This document shows positions 1-5,217 of a DNA stretch of 9,916 nt, in pieces. The translations under genes and the position numbers were made by a program. A model generated the notes under the pieces. That model saw nothing but the letters and a program-made list of their open reading frames with translations, did not search any database and had not been told where the DNA came from. The DNA lies in the NCBI GenBank assembly GCA_016209785.1, contig JACQVM010000014.1:1-9916 (forward strand). Direction: 5' to 3'. Origin of the DNA: Candidatus Melainabacteria bacterium (GTDB lineage Bacteria; Cyanobacteriota; Vampirovibrionia; Obscuribacterales; Obscuribacteraceae). How positions within the stretch are numbered: the first letter of the stretch is position 1; each line of letters starts with the position of its first letter.

Positions 1-1137
1 GTCGTGGATAGGTACTCAACTTCAGGTAAGTCCATCATTGCTGGCTATCACTGGTTTAGCGATTGGGGTCGCGACACGATGATAAGCTTGCCAGGGCTTA
101 CGCTCTCGACTGGACGTGCTGAGGTTGCCAGAGAAATTCTTAAGACCTTCGGGCAGTACTTAAGTCAGGGTATGCTGCCCAACACTTTTCCAGATTCTGG
201 TATGACACCGCTATACAACACTGCCGATGCTACATTTTGGTGGGCTTGGGCTCTGCTTAAGTACTTCAAAGCAACGCAAGATAAGGAGTTTGTGTCCACA
301 CAACTTCCTTTACTTGACAGTGTTGTCACATGGCATGAGAAGGGTACTCGCTACGGGCTGCATGTAGATCCTGAAGATGGCCTTGTTACTGGTGGAGAAG
401 CCGGGGTTCAGCTTACCTGGATGGACGCCAAGGTGGGCGACTATGTGGTAACGTCTCGCCAGGGAAAAGCTGTGGAGATAAATGCTCTTTGGTTTAATTT
501 CTTGAAGATCCTCGAATACTTGTATGCCACTGTTGGTGGTGATAACTCCAAGTACACAATCTTGGCTAACAAAGTAAGTAGCGGCTTCTTGGCGTTCTGG
601 AATCCTGAGACGAGCTGTCTTGTTGACGTTCTCCACCAAGACGGCACAAGGGACACCAGCGTGAGGCCCAATCAGCTAATAGCGCTCAGCCTGCCATTTG
701 ATATCTTACCGACTGACAAAGCACGGTCTGTGTTGGCTGTTGTGGAACAAGAGTTGCTTACACCAATGGGACTTAGGACCTTGTCGCCTAAAGATCCTGT
801 CTACAAAGGTCGCTATGGTGAATGGAAACCTGTTGCTAGTCAATACGACAGAGACATTACCTATCATCAAGGTACAGTGTGGCCTTGGCTTTTAGGCCCA
901 TGGGTGGATGCCCGAATTAAGATTTGGGGTGCCACCAAGGAAAACTTTCAATATGTAGCTGAACATCTTCAGGGCATACGGCGACATATTGTTGGTGAGG
1001 CAGGCTTGGGTTATGTCTCGGAAATCTTTGACGGTGACGTACCCCATCATGCATGTGGCTCAATTGCCCAGGCATGGTCGTCGGCAGAACTTCTGCGTGT
1101 GCTAACTGACTATGGTCAACTCCAGAGCTTGATGTGA
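1..1137 (+). CDS. Glycogen debranching enzyme, C-terminal catalytic part (amylo-alpha-1,6-glucosidase, GH133/GDE_C); 5' partial
   Basis: The frame is open from base 1, so the start lies upstream and about 378 residues are visible. It begins in the signature GYHWFSDWGRDTMISLPG (about 14-31, counted from the GTG at base 4). Further family landmarks are LTWMDAKVGDYVV (138-148), GKAVEINALW (154-163), RPNQLIALSLP (221-231), YHQGTVWPWLLGPW (287-300) and SEIFDGD (339-345), followed by GSIAQAWSSAELLR. These belong to the (alpha/alpha)6-barrel catalytic domain of bacterial and archaeal debranching enzymes, which hydrolyse the alpha-1,6 glucosidic branch of glycogen or limit dextrin in the cytoplasm. 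The C-terminus is complete and ends as expected for the family. The missing upstream part should hold the N-terminal GDE_N-type domain. No other glycogen gene is visible, so operon context is unknown. Identification is firm; exact substrate preference is family inference. Confidence 0.95.
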   Translation, partial: VVDRYSTSGKSIIAGYHWFSDWGRDTMISLPGLTLSTGRAEVAREILKTFGQYLSQGMLPNTFPDSGMTPLYNTADATFWWAWALLKYFKATQDKEFVSTQLPLLDSVVTWHEKGTRYGLHVDPEDGLVTGGEAGVQLTWMDAKVGDYVVTSRQGKAVEINALWFNFLKILEYLYATVGGDNSKYTILANKVSSGFLAFWNPETSCLVDVLHQDGTRDTSVRPNQLIALSLPFDILPTDKARSVLAVVEQELLTPMGLRTLSPKDPVYKGRYGEWKPVASQYDRDITYHQGTVWPWLLGPWVDARIKIWGATKENFQYVAEHLQGIRRHIVGEAGLGYVSEIFDGDVPHHACGSIAQAWSSAELLRVLTDYGQLQSLM

Positions 1138-1254
1138 TTAGCCGTTACTGAGAGTTGTCCAAGAATACATAATGTAGTGCGTTTAGGCGGTCAGAGCAGG
1201 AAGGACCCCCGCGGGCGTGGTCATAGCGCCCTGTACACCAGAGGGCAAAGGCAA

Positions 1255-1875
1255 GTGTCCCACCAAAAGAAAGTACTTGTTGTGTTGACGGTGTTTGCCG
1301 CAACCACACTGGCATTGTTTATGGGGCCGACAAAGATGATTGATCGGCTTCTAGGATTTTTGCGCGGCTCGACCAGCACATGGGAGCACAGGATGAGCCA
1401 GGCTCAATCCAGCAACCCGCTGAAGGATTTGGCGCAGGTTGCCATAGAGGTAGTGAAGCTGCTGCCTGACGGCAGCAAGATTGTGGCTGCTGATTTTGCA
1501 CAGACATTTGGTGTTGATACATTGCAACTGTTACAGTGGCTGCAGGTAAGTGAAATTAGGAGATCTGGCAATCGAGTGACTGCTGAGCGTACTCACCAAA
1601 GCACGCAGAGCATCTACAATGTTCAGCTTATCCTTGATAAGACAGTTGCCTTTGATGTGGTGCAAGGGACAATGAGTGTTGAACTTAAGGACGTTGAGGG
1701 AGTGCAAGTCGACCCGGGCAAAGGTCTTGGGGTTCTTGATCTTAAGGAAGCTTCGGTGAGCAAGGACTCAAATGGCGTAAGCGTAATTGCTGTAAAGCTT
1801 GAGATTGCTAGTTTTCTGCCATACCTGCCCATTACAGTAAGGCTTGCGCCGGATGGGCAACTGTTGCCGGATTAG
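1255..1875 (+). CDS. Hypothetical membrane-anchored protein, about 206 aa
   Basis: I do not recognise the family. From the GTG at 1255 the protein starts MSHQKKVLVVLTVFAATT, a basic n-region followed by one hydrophobic segment (about residues 6-23). This suggests a signal anchor or uncleaved signal peptide with the rest outside the cytoplasm. A helical stretch follows (PLKDLAQVAIEVVKLLPDG), then a beta-rich C-terminal half with alternating hydrophobics (YNVQLILDKTVAFDVVQGT, ITVRLAPDGQLLPD), which vaguely recalls periplasmic lipid-binding folds such as DUF2993. That resemblance is not a claim of homology. The frame can start further upstream at GTG 1177 (232 aa), but that start has no Shine-Dalgarno and adds 26 arginine-rich residues before the membrane segment. 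The 1255 start has GAGGG at 1241-1245. It lies 117 bases after the debranching enzyme stop, on the same strand. Confidence 0.7.
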   Translation: MSHQKKVLVVLTVFAATTLALFMGPTKMIDRLLGFLRGSTSTWEHRMSQAQSSNPLKDLAQVAIEVVKLLPDGSKIVAADFAQTFGVDTLQLLQWLQVSEIRRSGNRVTAERTHQSTQSIYNVQLILDKTVAFDVVQGTMSVELKDVEGVQVDPGKGLGVLDLKEASVSKDSNGVSVIAVKLEIASFLPYLPITVRLAPDGQLLPD

Positions 1876-2013
1876 TAACTATTCTTAGTTGCCCAGACAA
1901 AGAGATTTAGGCACACAGAGCAGTAAGCATACTGGGCTCACGCATACACATACTGCAAACCTGCCGTCTGCTCACGCAGGTGATGCCCCTGCCCATAATG
2001 AGACGCTGCTGAC

Positions 2014-2043
2014 CTCAGGACAAATTACAGTATTTGTCCTGAG
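2014..2043 (+). terminator. Perfect 12-bp stem-loop, candidate transcription terminator
   Basis: CTCAGGACAAAT (2014-2025) is followed by the six-base loop TACAGT and the exact reverse complement ATTTGTCCTGAG (2032-2043). AATTTTCTC follows directly, giving only a weak T-tract. The position after the 1255-1875 gene and before dapB suits a terminator. However, the loop-proximal half of the stem is A+T rich and the T-run is short, so it could equally be a protein-binding palindrome or part of a structured RNA. Confidence 0.45.
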
Positions 2044-2048
2044 AATTT

Positions 2049-2085
2049 TCTCAATTGAGATGCTATAAATCATAGTATCTCAATT
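2049..2085. promoter_or_regulatory. Overlapping palindromes built on TCTCAATT; candidate operator or RNA hairpin
   Basis: TCTCAATTGAGA (2049-2060) is a perfect 12-base palindrome. Its right half also begins a larger stem: AATTGAGATGCTAT (2053-2066), loop AAATC, then ATAGTATCTCAATT (2072-2085), fully paired apart from one G-U. The two structures compete for the same bases. The AATTGAGA octamer recurs at 2210-2217 and TAGTATCTC recurs at 2235-2243, just before dapB. This looks like a regulatory site array or a switchable hairpin. The regulator is unknown. Confidence 0.45.
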
Positions 2086-2154
2086 ATTGGCAACCTATGA
2101 TTAACCTTCGATATATAAGCAGCTCTGCAGTGTCGCTGAGGTAACCAAGTGGGG

Positions 2155-2183
2155 TTGGGGTTGCAAACAAATTGCAATATATT
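2155..2183 (+). promoter_or_regulatory. Possible sigma-70-type promoter for dapB
   Basis: TTGGGG (2155-2160) and TATATT (2178-2183) are separated by 17 bases. The -10 matches five of six consensus positions and the -35 only its TTG. It would give a leader of roughly 70 bases before dapB that includes the second AATTGAGA octamer. This is a weak call made by eye. Confidence 0.28.
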
Positions 2184-2251
2184 CTGACAAGCAGGCTTTA
2201 AGATGACAAAATTGAGAATCTTTCGCAATTGCCCTAGTATCTCGTAAAGTT

Positions 2252-2257
2252 AGGTGG
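2252..2257 (+). promoter_or_regulatory. Ribosome binding site that sets the dapB start at 2263
   Basis: AGGTGG lies five bases before ATG 2263. A GTG at 2254 in the same frame falls inside this site and has no site of its own, so the ATG is preferred. Confidence 0.6.
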
Positions 2258-2262
2258 AAAGG

Positions 2263-3135
2263 ATGAAGGACCCAATCAGAATAGCGATAAGCGGAATAAA
2301 TGGGCGTCTAGGACGGTTTTGTGCTCGGACCATAATGAGCAATGATGAGTTCAAGCTTGTTGGGGCCTTTGGGCGACCTGGGGCTGACTATGTAGGTCAG
2401 GATGTAGGCTGTCTTGTAAATGGAGTAAATGCCGGTATAGTTATCAGCAACACATTTCAGGATGTTCTTCAGAGCAACCGTCCGCAAGTGGTGTTAGATT
2501 TTTCCCAGGCAGAGTCTGCCATAGAAACAGCTAGGCTAGCTTTAACAAGCGGGGTGCGGCCTGTAGTAGGCACTTCTGGACTGAAGGAGGAAGACATCAA
2601 GGCAATATCACACATTGCCTCCGAGCAAAGTCTAGGGGCGATGATTGTGCCTAATTTTTCCATTGGTGCTGTACTTATGGTTGAGTTTGCACGCCAGGCT
2701 GCGTCTTTCTTTTCACACTGCGAAATTGTTGAAATGCACCACACAAAAAAGCTTGATGCTCCGTCGGGGACAGCTATGTACACTGCCTCCAAGCTTGCGG
2801 CATTGGGACGGGAGTTCAATCGGTGCCGGGCTGGCATGCAGGAGCGTGAGCTGGTCAGTGGCTCACGTGGCAGCAAGATGGACTCCGGGGTTCGCGTACA
2901 CTCATTGCGCTTGCCGGGGTTGATTGCTCATCAAGAGGTGATTTTTGCAGGAGAAGGTGAGCTCTTTAGCATACGCCATGAAACTATCAATCTAGAAAGC
3001 CTCATCCCTGGTATCAAGATGGCACTGAAGGCTGTCATTAAAATGCATCACCTAACCAGAGGACTGGAGAACTTGCTCCTGGCTAGTAGCCCGGCAACAG
3101 AAGTGCCATTAAAAGGGGAGCTTGTTAGTGTCTAG
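2263..3135 (+). CDS. dapB: 4-hydroxy-tetrahydrodipicolinate reductase (DapB)
   Basis: The enzyme reduces 4-hydroxy-tetrahydrodipicolinate to tetrahydrodipicolinate with NAD(P)H in the cytosolic diaminopimelate/lysine pathway, which feeds peptidoglycan and protein synthesis. From ATG 2263 it has 290 residues. The N-terminal Rossmann domain opens IRIAISGINGRLGR, with the nucleotide-binding GxxGxxG at about 11-17. GTSGL is near 104-108 and PNFSIGAVLM near 130-139. The catalytic and substrate-binding motif EMHHTKKLDAPSGTA carries His159, His160 and Lys163, the numbering used for the E. coli enzyme. LRLPGLIAHQEVIFAGEGE lies in the C-terminal half. The start is supported by AGGTGG five bases upstream. 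The C-terminus runs some 15-20 residues past where the family usually ends (ASSPATEVPLKGELVSV), an unremarkable tail of unknown role. No other lys/dap gene is present in the window. Confidence 0.97.
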   Translation: MKDPIRIAISGINGRLGRFCARTIMSNDEFKLVGAFGRPGADYVGQDVGCLVNGVNAGIVISNTFQDVLQSNRPQVVLDFSQAESAIETARLALTSGVRPVVGTSGLKEEDIKAISHIASEQSLGAMIVPNFSIGAVLMVEFARQAASFFSHCEIVEMHHTKKLDAPSGTAMYTASKLAALGREFNRCRAGMQERELVSGSRGSKMDSGVRVHSLRLPGLIAHQEVIFAGEGELFSIRHETINLESLIPGIKMALKAVIKMHHLTRGLENLLLASSPATEVPLKGELVSV

Positions 3136-3203
3136 CGTGACGGTTAAAGTTAGTGAAAAGTCTCAGAGCTTAGAATACTCAAAACAATTGAAATGCTGGT
3201 GGC

Positions 3204-3209
3204 AAGGAG
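3204..3209 (+). promoter_or_regulatory. Ribosome binding site favouring the rhodanese start at 3220
   Basis: AAGGAG sits ten bases before ATG 3220. The upstream in-frame ATG at 3193 has no comparable site, and the site would lie inside that longer frame. Confidence 0.55.
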
Positions 3210-3219
3210 AAAAGTAGAA

Positions 3220-3627
3220 ATGAACACATCTACACAGATTGGTGAAGGTGTAGAAACACTGTTGGCACGGATTACTAAGCACTTTAAGGAAAAGCTGGAG
3301 TTTACGATATCTCCAGTAACATTACGCAAAACATTAGCCTCAGGGGAGCCTTTACAGGTAATTGATTTACGCAGCAAAGAGTATTTTGTTCAAGGACATA
3401 TTCCAGGAGCAGTTAACTGGGAGCTGAGCGAACTGGAAAACCATCTTGGTGAACTTAGCCAGGAAATACTTACCATTGTTTGTTGCTATGACTTAGTCTG
3501 CAACCTTGGTGCTAAGGCTGCTATTGTATTGGCAACAAATGGCTTTCCGGTAAAGGAGCTTGAAGGCGGTTATGAGGAGTGGGAGCAGCATTTAAGCTTT
3601 GATAAGCATAAGCCACCACAACGCTAA
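3220..3627 (+). CDS. Single-domain rhodanese-like sulfurtransferase
   Basis: A protein of 135 residues from ATG 3220 (144 if ATG 3193 is used). After a helical N-terminal lead of about 30 residues, the rhodanese fold begins at ISPVTLRKTLASGEPLQVID. It continues with the CH2A-type motif DLRSKEYFVQGHIPGAVN and ends with GFPVKELEGGYEEW. The active-site stretch is IVCCYDLVCN. By alignment with relatives of the type VYCxGPGCN, the catalytic cysteine is the second of the CC pair (residue 89 of the short form), and another cysteine lies five residues further on. Rhodaneses carry a persulfide on this cysteine and transfer sulfur, commonly in sulfide detoxification or cofactor thiolation. The acceptor here is unknown. 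It follows dapB by 84 bases on the same strand with no evident terminator between, so co-transcription is plausible. No signal peptide is seen, so it is likely cytoplasmic. Confidence 0.9.
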   Translation: MNTSTQIGEGVETLLARITKHFKEKLEFTISPVTLRKTLASGEPLQVIDLRSKEYFVQGHIPGAVNWELSELENHLGELSQEILTIVCCYDLVCNLGAKAAIVLATNGFPVKELEGGYEEWEQHLSFDKHKPPQR

Positions 3628-3675
3628 CTCAAACAATATGTAGCCTGCATTAGAATTTCCTGTTGAAGATTAGCG

Positions 3676-3706
3676 TTGACCGAGTTGGAGAGTTGCGCAA
3701 TTATAC
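3676..3706 (+). promoter_or_regulatory. Possible promoter for the repeat-protein gene
   Basis: TTGACC (3676-3681) and TTATAC (3701-3706) resemble -35 and -10 boxes, but the 19-base spacer is longer than optimal. It sits in the 184-base gap after the rhodanese gene, about 105 bases before ATG 3812. Weak call by eye; nothing else recognisable lies in the gap. Confidence 0.28.
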
Positions 3707-3811
3707 AGGTGTATTATGTGCCTTTGCCCATAATCAGGTATGTGACGCTTGCTTACAATAACGCTTGTCCGGTGCTATGTTAATAAAGAGATAGAGCGGG
3801 GGTTGACGGAA

Positions 3812-4960
3812 ATGTCAAAGGCAAGCGAGCAAGGAACACAAAGAGCAAAAGATTATTGTGAGGCAGCGTCGCCTAAAGAAAGGACTGCTGAAGAAGTTGA
3901 GAGTGTTAGGGCTGGAGCTGTTCAGGCTTTGCATCAAGATTTGGTTGGCTTCCAAAAGCAAGGTGACAAGGGTAAGTTAAACGAGGAGTTACGAGCCTAT
4001 ACACAAGCATTGTCAGACAAGGGTGTCTTGCCTAAGATGGACGTGCCTGGCAGTAGCCAGCCCAAAAAGGTTGATGTTGTTGGTACTACAACAGACAAGG
4101 ATGGAGTTGTAGTAGCCATGGGTAGGAAACCAGACGGCCGCGCTGAGCAGGTCCTTATTCTTGGCTCTGATGCCAAGTATTATGAGGCCTCTGCTGTAAC
4201 AGGCCCGGATGGGAGCGTGATTGGTTACAAGCGAGGAAAGGCACTTAGCGAGCAAGAGGTTGCTAATATGTCCAAGGGCCTGCGAGCTGATGGACAACCC
4301 CTGGATAGATCGTCACAGGTTCCTACCCAGGCTCAAGATGGGACAAAAACTCTTGATAATGGTGCAAAGATTACACGTGAGGGTGGCAACGTAACGAAAG
4401 TTGAGACTCCAGGGACAAATGGTGCGCAGTTTGGGTACCGGTATGAAAACGGGCAGCTTCAGGAAGTCACAGTCAATGGACAACCACTCCTCAAAAAGAC
4501 TGACCGGGGATGGGTTGATAAGGAAGGTCAACCAGCAGGCGAGCCTAAACTAGATCCTAATACAGGCGATCTTTCATATACTTTACCTTCTAATCCACCA
4601 AAAACTTTTGAATACACTGGCCGAGGTGGAGTCATTGTAACTAAAGGCGATCAGGTTACAAGTGTAGAAGATGGTAAAGGAAATGCTTGGGTTGCAGATG
4701 GAGACGGCAATGTAGCTCGCTGCAAAATAAATGGACAAGAGTGGGTAGGCTACACTCCACCACGGATAGAAGAAGATACTGTTGGACACAAAATCTGTGT
4801 TCTTACAGATGGGCAAGGACATGAGGTAAGAGTATTCATGACGCACCAAAGTGGGTCGTCGCAAAATGGTACGTTGTTTGTTTACCAAACACCAAATGGT
4901 GAGCCAACGAGATATTTCCCGGACGGTGTGCAGATGGCGGGTACCACGCCGCGTGGTTAG
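3812..4960 (+). CDS. Uncharacterised soluble protein with RHS/YD-like glycine-rich beta repeats, about 382 aa
   Basis: I do not recognise a named family. The first roughly 80 residues are charged and helical (QRAKDYCEAASPKERTAEEV, then AVQALHQDLVGFQKQGDKGK). The rest is beta-rich with recurring short units: VVGTTTDKDGVVVAMGRKPD, GGNVTKVETPGTNGAQFGY, YENGQLQEVTVNGQPL, GDQVTSVEDGKGNAW, DGDGNVARCKINGQEW. These resemble the G-x-V-T-x-V-x-D and Y-x-x-x-G-x-L patterns of YD/RHS repeats, but are degenerate and not strictly periodic. There is no signal peptide or membrane segment. The frame can be extended to a TTG at 3749, but ATG 3812 (GGGGG nine bases upstream) gives a more natural start, MSKASEQGTQ. 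The C-terminus carries no toxin-like domain. It lies upstream of the C11 peptidase on the same strand, separated by palindromes. A structural or secreted-substrate role is possible but unproven. Confidence 0.75.
   Translation: MSKASEQGTQRAKDYCEAASPKERTAEEVESVRAGAVQALHQDLVGFQKQGDKGKLNEELRAYTQALSDKGVLPKMDVPGSSQPKKVDVVGTTTDKDGVVVAMGRKPDGRAEQVLILGSDAKYYEASAVTGPDGSVIGYKRGKALSEQEVANMSKGLRADGQPLDRSSQVPTQAQDGTKTLDNGAKITREGGNVTKVETPGTNGAQFGYRYENGQLQEVTVNGQPLLKKTDRGWVDKEGQPAGEPKLDPNTGDLSYTLPSNPPKTFEYTGRGGVIVTKGDQVTSVEDGKGNAWVADGDGNVARCKINGQEWVGYTPPRIEEDTVGHKICVLTDGQGHEVRVFMTHQSGSSQNGTLFVYQTPNGEPTRYFPDGVQMAGTTPRG
4943..4957 (+). repeat. Short hairpin at the end of the repeat-protein gene
   Basis: ACCACG (4943-4948), loop CCG, CGTGGT (4952-4957) forms a perfect 6-bp G+C-rich stem covering the last codons of the upstream gene. 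It lies just before the larger palindrome at 4976, so it may contribute to 3'-end formation. Confidence 0.4.
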
Positions 4961-4975
4961 TACATTGAGTCAAAT

Positions 4976-4995
4976 CCCCGCCCTTAAGGGCGGGG
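4976..4995. repeat. Perfect 20-base G+C-rich palindrome, IS200/IS605-end-like or terminator
   Basis: CCCCGCCCTTAAGGGCGGGG is perfectly self-complementary. Preceded by TCAAAT, it resembles the subterminal hairpin often seen at the right end of IS605/IS1341-type elements, downstream of tnpB. That comparison is from memory of the family, not a database match. No tnpA or tnpB is in the window, so it would have to be a solo end or a miniature derivative. The alternative is a transcription terminator for the 3812-4960 gene, but no T-tract follows. Confidence 0.5.
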
Positions 4996-5014
4996 TGCTT
5001 ACAAGGGATGAGAC

Positions 5015-5030
5015 CCGGCCTTAAGGCAGG
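5015..5030. repeat. Second, weaker CTTAAG-centred palindrome
   Basis: CCGGCCTTAAGGCAGG has a perfect inner GCCTTAAGGC (5018-5027) and an outer CC/GG pair interrupted by one G/A mismatch. It shares the CCTTAAGG core with the palindrome 20 bases upstream and looks like a degenerate second copy. Confidence 0.45.
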
Positions 5031-5072
5031 ATCTTTCCAATTTGTTTGGGTAGGTTTAAGTCTTGCTGAATT

Positions 5073-5118
5073 GATCTGTCAAAGCTGGCACTAATGTCAC
5101 TGTGACGCTGGACAGATC
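5073..5118 (+). repeat. Imperfect stem-loop in the leader of the C11 peptidase gene
   Basis: GATCTGTC (5073-5080) is the exact reverse complement of GACAGATC (5111-5118). Just inside, AGC pairs with GCT, and the enclosed sequence contains a further palindrome GTCAC-T-GTGAC (5096-5106). Together these make a compound stem of about 46 bases. It lies 100 bases before the peptidase start and could be a leader structure or an operator. No known riboswitch class was recognised. Confidence 0.4.
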
Positions 5119-5165
5119 TCCCATTGACTGTGCAATTCTACAGTTAGGAATGCATACTAGGACGT

Positions 5166-5193
5166 TTGCCTTCACAGTGTTGACCGTTAGGAT
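5166..5193 (+). promoter_or_regulatory. Possible weak promoter for the C11 peptidase gene
   Basis: TTGCCT (5166-5171) and TAGGAT (5188-5193) are 16 bases apart, each matching four of six consensus positions. This would leave a very short leader before ATG 5218. Low-confidence call by eye. Confidence 0.2.
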
Positions 5194-5217
5194 GTCATCA
5201 TGCATGAGGGCTAAGCT

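Larger units (their letters stand above)
1876..2262. other. Gene-free, hairpin-rich intergenic region upstream of dapB
   Basis: There is no credible coding frame in these 387 bases. The region holds three inverted repeats: ACCTGC/GCAGGT (1959-1964 with 1976-1981, 11-base loop), a perfect 12-bp stem at 2014-2043, and a 14-bp stem at 2053-2085. It also holds a recurring octamer TCTCAATT/AATTGAGA and a possible promoter before dapB. The last 80 bases before dapB are A+T rich. It probably contains the end of the upstream transcription unit and the control region of dapB. A small structured RNA is possible but unproven. Confidence 0.6.

Noticed and set aside
310..671. Antisense open frames opposite the debranching enzyme
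   Set aside because: They lie fully inside a well-conserved enzyme, have no ribosome sites and encode no recognisable motif; they are shadows.
1876..2262. Lysine riboswitch (L box) upstream of dapB
   Set aside because: dapB is a known target of this class, but the conserved core segments and five-helix layout could not be found; only simple hairpins and octamers are visible.
1990..3735. TGCCCATAAT occurring at about 1990 and again at about 3726 as a dispersed repeat
   Set aside because: Only ten bases match, with no conserved flanks or consistent position relative to genes; chance is enough.
3749..3811. TTG start of the repeat protein at 3749
   Set aside because: The rare start codon has no evident ribosome site, and the added 21 residues (LTITLVRCYVNKEIERG) look like translated leader.
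4013..4888. Three - strand frames opposite the repeat protein
   Set aside because: They have Cys/Ile/Ser-rich, non-protein-like composition and no start context. The + strand frame covers the whole stretch with consistent repeats.
4961..5217. Complete insertion sequence in the spacer
   Set aside because: Only end-like palindromes are present; no transposase or tnpB frame and no clear target duplication exist, so no mobile element is annotated.
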